Part shown: piece after piece, positions 55,901-64,000 of the stretch | Layout: the number at the start of each line of letters is the position of its first letter | Position numbering within the stretch: the first letter of the stretch is position 1 | Assembly: GCA_947623455.1 (NCBI GenBank) | Contig: OX392534.1 | Span: 37,515,426-37,579,425, forward strand | Source of the DNA: Mimachlamys varia | Lineage: Eukaryota; Mollusca; Bivalvia; Pectinida; Pectinidae | Length of the DNA stretch: 64,000 nt | Direction: 5' to 3' | Notes under the pieces: generated by a model | Databases searched by the model: none | Told to the model about the DNA's origin: nothing | What the model saw: only the letters and a program-made list of their open reading frames with translations | Made by a program: the position numbers and the translations under genes

Positions 55901-57289
55901 CCATTGAAGATTGTTCTATAATCTTTGGTCAGTCATTTGTGGTTGTTTTATACTCTATAGCCAGTCAATGGTGGTTGATCATTGGAGGTTGTTCTATAAT
56001 CATTGGTAAGTCATTTGTGTTTGTTCACTCTTTGAGTGGTGCTTGGTGGTTGTTCTTTACTCTTTGACCGATCATTGATTGTTGTTCTACACTCTTTGTG
56101 TGGTAATTGGTGGTTATGCTATACTCTTTGGGTTATCATTGATGGTTGTTCCAATTTTTATATCAGGCATTGATGGTTTTGCTATATTCTGTGGGTGATC
56201 ACTGATGGTTGTTCTATACTCTTTGGTTGGTCATTAGAGGTTGTTCTATACTATTTGGTAGGTCATTGAAGGTTGTTCTATACTCTTTTTGCTGGTAACT
56301 GATGGCTGTTTTATACTCTTTTGGTGGTCCTTGGTGGTTGTTCCTTACTCTTTGACCGATCATTGGTGGTTGTTCTATACTCTATGATCGGTCATTGATG
56401 GTTGTTCTATACTCTTTGATCGGTCATTGGTGGTTGTCCTTTACTCTTTGGGTGGTCACTGATGGTTGTTCTATACTCTTTGGGTGGTTATTGATGGTTG
56501 TTCTATACTCTTTGATCGGTCATTGGTGGTTGTTCTATTCTCTTTGGGTGGTCATTAGTTGTTGATCTATAATTTTTAGCTGGTAATTTCCGTGGTAATT
56601 GATGGTTGTTCTCTACCCTTTTGGCTGGTCACTGATGGCTGTTTCATACTTTTTGGGTGGTCATTGATGGTTGTTTTATACTCTTTTGGTTGTCCTTGGT
56701 GGTTGTTACTTACTCTTTGACCGATCGTTGGTAGTTCTATACTCTTTGATCGGTCATTGATTGGTGTTCTATACTCTTTGATCGGTCTTTGGTGGTTGTT
56801 CTTTTCTCTGGAAACAGTCATTGGTGGTTGTGCTATACTTTTTGGTGGTCACTGATGGTTGTTCTATACTTGTTTGTTGGTCATTGGTGGTTGTTCTTTT
56901 CTCTGGAGACAGTTATTAATGGTTGTTCTGTACTCTGTGCTCGGCCATTGGTGGTTGTTCTATACTCTCGTAGTCGGTCCTTGGTGACTGTTTTATGCTC
57001 TTTAGATGAACATTGTCACATTGGTGGTTATTCTATATTTTGTAGACGAGCATTGGTTGTTGTTCTGCACATTTAACAGGCCATTAGTGGTTGTTCTTTA
57101 CATTTTTGACGAGCAATGGTGGTTGTTCTTTACATTTTTGACGAGCAATTGTGGTTGTTCTTTACTCTTTGACTGGTCATTGATGGTTACGTTATACTCT
57201 TTGGGTAGTCATTGATGGTTGTTCAATATTGTTTGATCGTTGTTTATATTTGGTTGTTATATACTCTTTGGGTGGTCCTTAGAGGTTGT

Positions 57290-59734
57290 TACATACCCTT
57301 TGGGTGATCACTGATGGTTGTTCTATACTCTTTGGGTGGTCATTAGAGGTTGTTCTATACCCTTTGGGTGATCACTGATGGTTGTTCTATACTCTTTGGT
57401 GGTAACTGATGGTTGTTCTATACTCTTTGGGTGGTCATTAGAGGTTGTTATATACTCTTTGGGTGGTCATTAGAGGTTGTTATATACCCTTTGGGTGATC
57501 ACTGATGGTTGTTCTATACTCTTTGGTGGTAACTGATGATTGTTTTTTACTCTTTGGGTGGTCATTAGAGGTTGTTACATACCCTTTGGGTGATCACTGA
57601 TGGTTGTTCTATACTCATTGGGTGGTCATTAGAGGTTGTTATATACTCTTTGGGTGGTCATTAGAGGTTGTTATATACCCTTTGGGTGATCACTGATGGT
57701 TGTTCTATACTCTTTGGTGGTAACTGATGGTTGTTCTATACTCTTTGGTGGTAACTGATGGTTGTTCTATACTCTTTGGTGGTAACTGATGGTTGTTCTA
57801 TACTCTTTGGTGGTAACTGATGGTTGTTCTATACTCTTTGGTGGTAACTGATGGTTGTTCTATACCCTTTGGGTGATCACAGATGGTTGTTCTATACTCT
57901 TTGGTGGTAACTGATGGTTGTGTTATACTTTTTGGGTCAGTCATTGGAGGTTGTGTTATATACTTTTGGTCGGTCCTTGTTGGCTGCTTTATACTTTTCC
58001 ATACTTTTTCATTGTTCATTGGTTGTCGTTCTATTCTCTTTAGACGGTCATTAGTGGTTGTTATTAACTCTTTGTGTTGATCATGGGAGGTTGTTCTGTA
58101 GTCATTGGTCAGTCATTGAGTGTTTGTTCACTGTTTGATCGGTCATTGATGGTTGTTCTATACTCTTTGGGTGGTTATTGATGGTTGTTCTATACTCTTT
58201 GATCGGTCATTGGTGGTTGTTCTATTCTCTTTGGGTGGTCATTAGTTGTTGATCTATAATTTTTAGCTGGTAATTTCCGTGGTAATTGATGGTTGTTCTC
58301 TACTCTTTTGGCTGGTCACTGATGGCTGTTTTATACTTTTTGGGTGGTCATTGATGGTTGTTTTATACTCTTTTGGTGGTCCTTGGTGGTTGTTACTTAC
58401 TCTTTGACCGATCGTTGGTGGTTGTTCTATACTCTTTGATCGGTCATTGATTGGTGTTCTATACTCTTTGATCGGTCATTGGTGGTTGTTCTATTCTCTT
58501 TGGGTGGTCATTAGTTGTTGATCTATAATTTTTAGCTGGTAATTTCCGTGGTAATTGATGGTTGTTCTCTACTCTTTTGGCTGGTCACTGATGGCTGTTT
58601 TATACTTTTTGGGTGGTCATTGATGGTTGTTTTATACTCTTTTGGTGGTCCTTGGTGGTTGTTATTTACTCTTTGACCGATCGTTGGTGGTTGTTCTATA
58701 CTCTTTGATCGGTCATTGATTGGTGTTCTATACTCTGTGATCGGTCATTGGTGGTTCTATACTCTTTGGGTGATCATTGGTGGTTGTTCTATACTCTTTG
58801 GTGGTAACTGATGGTTGTTCTATACTCTTTGCGTGGTAACTGATGGTTGTTCTATACTCTTTGTGTGGTCATTTGTGGTTGTTCTATACTCTTTGGGTGG
58901 TAACTGATGGTTGTGTTATACCTTTTGGGTAAGTCATTGGAGGTTGTGTTATATACTTTTGGTCGGTCCTTGTTGGCTGCTTTATACTTTTCCATACTTT
59001 TTCATTGTTCTTTGGTTGTCGTTCTATTCTCTTTAGACGGTCATTAGTGGTTATTAACTCTGTGGGTTGATCATGGGAGGTTGTTTTATAATCATTGGTC
59101 AGTCATTGGGTGTTTGTTCACTGTTTGGTTGGTCCTTTGTGGTTGTTCTATACTTTTTGGTCGGTCATTTGTGGTTGTTCTATACTTTTTGATCGGTCAT
59201 TGGGGGTTGTTCTATATTCTTCGGGTGGTCATTGGTGGTTACTTTTTGCCAGTCCTCGTTGGCTGCTTTATACTCTTCTATACTCTTTCGTTGGTCATTG
59301 GTGGTTGTTCTTTTCTCTGGAAATAGTCATTGGTGGTTGTGCTATTCTTTTTGGTGGTCACTGATGATTGTTCTATACTTTTTTGTTGGTCATTGATGGT
59401 TGTTCTTTTCTCTGGAGACAGTTATTACTGGTTGTTCTGTACTCTTTGCTCGGCCATTGGTGGTTGTTCTATACTCTCGTAGGCGGTCCTTGGTGACTGT
59501 TTTATGCTCTTTAGATGATCATTGTCATATTGGTGGTTATTCTATATTTTGTAGACGAGCATTGGTTGTTGTTCTGCACATTTAACAGGCCATTAGTGGT
59601 TGTTCTTTACTCTTTGACTGGTCAATTATGGTTACGTTATACTCTTTGGGTAGTCATTGATGGTTGTTCAATATTGTTTGATCGTTGTTTATATGTGGTT
59701 GTTCTATACTCTTTGGTCGGTCATTGATGGTTGT
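57290..59734 (+). repeat. 2,445-bp higher-order repeat, copy 1
   Basis: Near-identical to 59735-62178. Paired landmarks are exactly 2,445 bp apart: 57798/60243, 57883/60328, 59081/61526 and 59515/61960. The start is at GGTTGTTACATACCCTTTGG. Confidence 0.9.
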
Positions 59735-62178
59735 TACATACCCTTTGGGTGATCACTGATGGTTGTTCTATACTCTTTGGGTGGTCATTAGAGGTTGTTC
59801 TATACCCTTTGGGTGATCACTGATGGTTGTTCTATACTCTTTGGTGGTAACTGATGGTTGTTCTATACTCTTTGGGTGGTCATTAGAGGTTGTTATATAC
59901 TCTTTGGGTGGTCATTAGAGGTTGTTATATACCCTTTGGGTGATCACTGATGGTTGTTCTATACTCTTTGGTGGTAACTGATGATTGTTTTTTACTCTTT
60001 GGGTGGTCATTAGAGGTTGTTACATACCCTTTGGGTGATCACTGATGGTTGTTCTATACTCATTGGGTGGTCATTAGAGGTTGTTATATACTCTTTGGGT
60101 GGTCATTAGAGGTTGTTATATACCCTTTGGGTGATCACTGATGGTTGTTCTATACTCTTTGGTGGTAACTGATGGTTGTTCTATACTCTTTGGTGGTAAC
60201 TGATGGTTGTTCTATACTCTTTGGTGGTAACTGATGGTTGTTCTATACTCTTTGGTGGTAACTGATGGTTGTTCTATACTCTTTGGTGGTAACTGATGGT
60301 TGTTCTATACCCTTTGGGTGATCACAGATGGTTGTTCTATACTCTTTGGTGGTAACTGATGGTTGTGTTATACTTTTTGGGTCAGTCATTGGAGGTTGTG
60401 TTATATACTTTTGGTCGGTCCTTGTTGGCTGCTTTATACTTTTCCATACTTTTTCATTGTTCATTGGTTGTCGTTCTATTCTCTTTAGACGGTCATTAGT
60501 GGTTGTTATTAACTCTTTGTGTTGATCATGGGAGGTTGTTCTGTAGTCATTGGTCAGTCATTGAGTGTTTGTTCACTGTTTGATCGGTCATTGATGGTTG
60601 TTCTATACTCTTTGGGTGGTTATTGATGGTTGTTCTATACTCTTTGATCGGTCATTGGTGGTTGTTCTATTCTCTTTGGGTGGTCATTAGTTGTTGATCT
60701 ATAATTTTTAGCTGGTAATTTCCGTGGTAATTGATGGTTGTTCTCTACTCTTTTGGCTGGTCACTGATGGCTGTTTTATACTTTTTGGGTGGTCATTGAT
60801 GGTTGTTTTATACTCTTTTGGTGGTCCTTGGTGGTTGTTACTTACTCTTTGACCGATCGTTGGTGGTTGTTCTATACTCTTTGATCGGTCATTGATTGGT
60901 GTTCTATACTCTTTGATCGGTCATTGGTGGTTGTTCTATTCTCTTTGGGTGGTCATTAGTTGTTGATCTATAATTTTTAGCTGGTAATTTCCGTGGTAAT
61001 TGATGGTTGTTCTCTACTCTTTTGGCTGGTCACTGATGGCTGTTTTATACTTTTTGGGTGGTCATTGATGGTTGTTTTATACTCTTTTGGTGGTCCTTGG
61101 TGGTTGTTATTTACTCTTTGACCGATCGTTGGTGGTTGTTCTATACTCTTTGATCGGTCATTGATTGGTGTTCTATACTCTGTGATCGGTCATTGGTGGT
61201 TCTATACTCTTTGGGTGATCATTGGTGGTTGTTCTATACTCTTTGGTGGTAACTGATGGTTGTTCTATACTCTTTGCGTGGTAACTGATGGTTGTTCTAT
61301 ACTCTTTGGGTGGTCATTTGTGGTTGTTCTATACTCTTTGGGTGGTAACTGATGGTTGTGTTATACCTTTTGGGTAAGTCATTGGAGGTTGTGTTATATA
61401 CTTTTGGTCGGTCCTTGTTGGCTGCTTTATACTTTTCCATACTTTTTCATTGTTCTTTGGTTGTCGTTCTATTCTCTTTAGACGGTCATTAGTGGTTATT
61501 AACTCTGTGGGTTGATCATGGGAGGTTGTTTTATAATCATTGGTCAGTCATTGGGTGTTTGTTCACTGTTTGGTTGGTCCTTTGTGGTTGTTCTATACTT
61601 TTTGGTCGGTCATTTGTGGTTGTTCTATACTTTTTGATCGGTCATTGGGGGTTGTTCTATATTCTTCGGGTGGTCATTGGTGGTTACTTTTTGCCAGTCC
61701 TCGTTGGCTGCTTTATACTCTTCTATACTCTTTCGTTGGTCATTGGTGGTTGTTCTTTTCTCTGGAAATAGTCATTGGTGGTTGTGCTATTCTTTTTGGT
61801 GGTCACTGATGATTGTTCTATACTTTTTTGTTGGTCATTGATGGTTGTTCTTTTCTCTGGAGACAGTTATTACTGGTTGTTCTGTACTCTTTGCTCGGCC
61901 ATTGGTGGTTGTTCTATACTCTCGTAGGCGGTCCTTGGTGACTGTTTTATGCTCTTTAGATGATCATTGTCATATTGGTGGTTATTCTATATTTTGTAGA
62001 CGAGCATTGGTTGTTGTTCTGCACATTTAACAGGCCATTAGTGGTTGTTCTTTACTCTTTGACTGGTCAATTATGGTTACGTTATACTCTTTGGGTAGTC
62101 ATTGATGGTTGTTCAATATTGTTTGATCGTTGTTTATATGTGGTTGTTCTATACTCTTTGGTCGGTCATTGATGGTTG
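59735..62178 (+). repeat. 2,445-bp higher-order repeat, copy 2
   Basis: Second copy. The few differences seen include TTGTGTGGTCATTTG (58862) versus TTGGGTGGTCATTTG (61306). Such near-identity over 2.4 kb in a noisy satellite implies a very recent duplication, or an assembly duplication. Confidence 0.9.
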
Positions 62179-64000
62179 TTATATTCCCTTTGGGTGGTCA
62201 TTGATGGTTGTTCTATACTCTTTGGGTGGTTATTGGTGGTTGTTCTCTATTCTTTGATCGGTCATTGGTGGTTGTTCTATACTCTTTAGCCAGTCATTCA
62301 TGGTTGTTCTATATTCTTTGATCGATCATTGGTGGTTATTTTCTACTCATTGTGTGGTCATTGGTGGTTGTTAAATAGTCTTTTAATCGATCATTGGTGG
62401 TTGTTCTATACTCTTTAGCCAGTCATTGGTAGTTTTTATAATACTCTTTGATCACTTATTGGTGGTTGTTCTATACTATTTTGGTGGTATTTGATGGTTG
62501 TTCTATATTTGTGATCGGTCATTGGTTATTGTTTTTCTTTTTGGGTGGTTATTGGAGGTTGTTCTATATTCTTTTGGACGGTCCTTGCTGGTTGCTTTAT
62601 ACTCTTTGGACGGTCATTTGTGGTTGTTCTCTACTCTATAGGTGGTCATTGGTGGTTATTCTATACTCTTTGCGTGGTCATTGGTGGTTATTCTATACTC
62701 TTTGGGTGGTCATTGAAGGTTGTTCTACACTCTTTGGGTGGTCACTAATGGTTGTTCTATACTCTTTGGGTGGTCATTGGTGGTTGTTCTATATTCTTTG
62801 GGTGGTCATTGATGGTTGTTCTATACTCTTTGGGTGGTCATTGGTGGTTGTTCTATACTCTTTGGGTGGTCATTGAAGAATGTTCTATAATCTTGGGTAA
62901 GTCATTGGTGATTGTGTTATATACTTTTGGTCGGTCCTTATTGGTTGCTTTATTCTTTTCTATGCTTTTTCGTTGTTCATTGGTTGTCGTTCTATTCTCT
63001 TTAGACGGTCATTAATGGTTGTTCTATACTCTTTGATCGGTAATTAGTGGTTGTTCCATACTTTGTCGATGGTAACTGATGGTGGTTCTATACTCTTTGG
63101 GTGGTCATTGAAGGTTATTCTATACTCTTTGGATGGTCATTGATGGTTGTTCTGTACTCTTTGGGTGGTCATTGATGGTTGTTCTATACTCATTGGGTGG
63201 CCATTGACGGTTGTTCTATACTCTTTGGGTTGTCATTGAAGGTTATTCTATACTCTTGGGGTGGTAATTGGTGGTTGTTGTATAATCTTGGGGTGGTAAT
63301 TGGTGGCTCTGTTATATACTTTTGGTCGGTCCTTGTTGGCTGCTTTATACTCTTCTATGCTTTTTCGTTGTTCATTGGTTGTCGTTCTATTCTCTTTAGA
63401 CGGTCATTAATGGTTGTTCTATACTCTTTGATCGGTAATTGGTGGTTGTTCTAAATCCTTTGGGTGGTCATTTTTGGTTGTTCTATACTTGTTGGTGGTC
63501 ACTAGTGGTTGTTCTATACTCTTTTGTTGGTTATTGGTGGTTATTCTTTTCTCTTGAGACAGTCATTGGTGGTTGTTCTTTACTTTTTGGGTGGTAACTG
63601 ATGGTTGTTCAATACTCTTTGGTCGGTCACTGATGGTTGTTCTATACTTTGAAGCTGGTAATTGGTGGTTGTTCTATACTTTTTGATCGGTCATTAAAGG
63701 TTGTTCTATACTCTTTGGATGGTCATTGATGGTTATTCTATACTCTTTGGATGGTCATTGAAGGTTATTCTATACTCTTTGGATAGTCACTGACGGTTGT
63801 TCTATACTCTTTTGGATGGTAATTGACGGTTGTTCTATACTCTTTGGGTTGTCACTGATGGTTGTTGTATAATCTTGGGTCGGTCATTGGTGGTTGTTCC
63901 ATACTTTGTAGCCGGTAATTGGTGGTTGTTCTATACTTTTTGATCGGTCATTAAAAGTTGTTCTGTACTCTTTGGGTGGTCATTGATGGTTGTTCTATAC

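Larger units (their letters stand above)
52945..64000 (+). repeat. 32-bp G+T-rich satellite, ~11 kb (cut by window end)
   Basis: About 340 copies of a 32-bp unit, GGTCATTGGTGGTTGTTCTA then TACTCTTTGGGT. Variants have GGTAACTGATGG, GATCGGTCATTG, AGCCAGTCATTG or ACCGGTAATTG. The plus strand is strongly G+T rich throughout. Every frame in it (60-142 codons) is a by-product of the unit. Longer blocks recur: the motif TTTTTAGCTGGTAATTTCCG is present near 55036, 56572, 58259, 58537, 60704 and 60982. Confidence 0.97.

Noticed and set aside
52945..64000. Many 60-142-codon frames rich in Val, Leu, Trp and Phe that look like membrane proteins
   Set aside because: They are translations of the T/G-rich 32-bp satellite unit. 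Hydrophobicity follows from T-rich codons.

Overview
The window reads as animal nuclear DNA, most likely from a bivalve mollusc or another lophotrochozoan. The evidence is two genes with canonical GT-AG introns in a consistent phase, one intact eukaryotic tRNA gene, a jockey/CR1-type LINE fragment, many small palindromic (MITE-like) elements, dispersed families with GGTCAAGGTCA-type and GATGGGCTATTCAAAT motifs, and roughly a third of the sequence in minisatellites. The phylum is inferred from repeat style and was not tested. There is no operon, CRISPR array or prokaryotic gene. Layout: 1-6490 is a compound tandem block. A 32-bp minisatellite, a ~0.9-kb unique segment, a second 32-bp array, a second copy of the segment and a 31-bp minisatellite follow each other. 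6660-18300 is dominated by a minus-strand gene of nine coding exons that I reconstructed from splice sites and phases (692 residues). It encodes a lysine- and serine-rich, probably nuclear or nucleolar protein of no family I recognise, and it appears to have grown by duplication of exon pairs. Its introns carry a pogo-like MITE and a ~1.85-kb element with inverted termini. 18450-22300 is intergenic: dispersed repeats, a 31-bp minisatellite and two tRNA-like SINE copies. 22346-29427 is a complete nine-exon plus-strand SLC25A26 (mitochondrial S-adenosylmethionine carrier, 273 residues). Its introns contain a 120-bp minisatellite, several MITEs and, unusually, a minisatellite made from its own exon 3/intron 3 boundary. 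29430-38660 is repeat-rich intergenic DNA with a tRNA-Pro(TGG) gene, a 5'-truncated LINE with an open reverse-transcriptase frame, a 1.2-kb inverted-repeat element and a hairpin insertion flanked by a 14-bp direct repeat. 38964-39281 is a small intact CARD-only reading frame. 39300-51000 holds further MITEs and four large minisatellites (51, ~68, 25 and 43-45 bp). 50844-51705 has two weakly supported exon-like stretches. 52950 to the window end is one ~11-kb G+T-rich 32-bp satellite containing a near-identical 2,445-bp higher-order duplication. The carrier would import S-adenosylmethionine into mitochondria and the CARD protein would act in apoptosis or innate signalling. Nothing links the genes functionally. 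The most unusual theme is minisatellite birth: three arrays can be traced inside this window to a plausible single-copy founder (an exon-intron boundary, a MITE terminus and a lone 31-bp unit).
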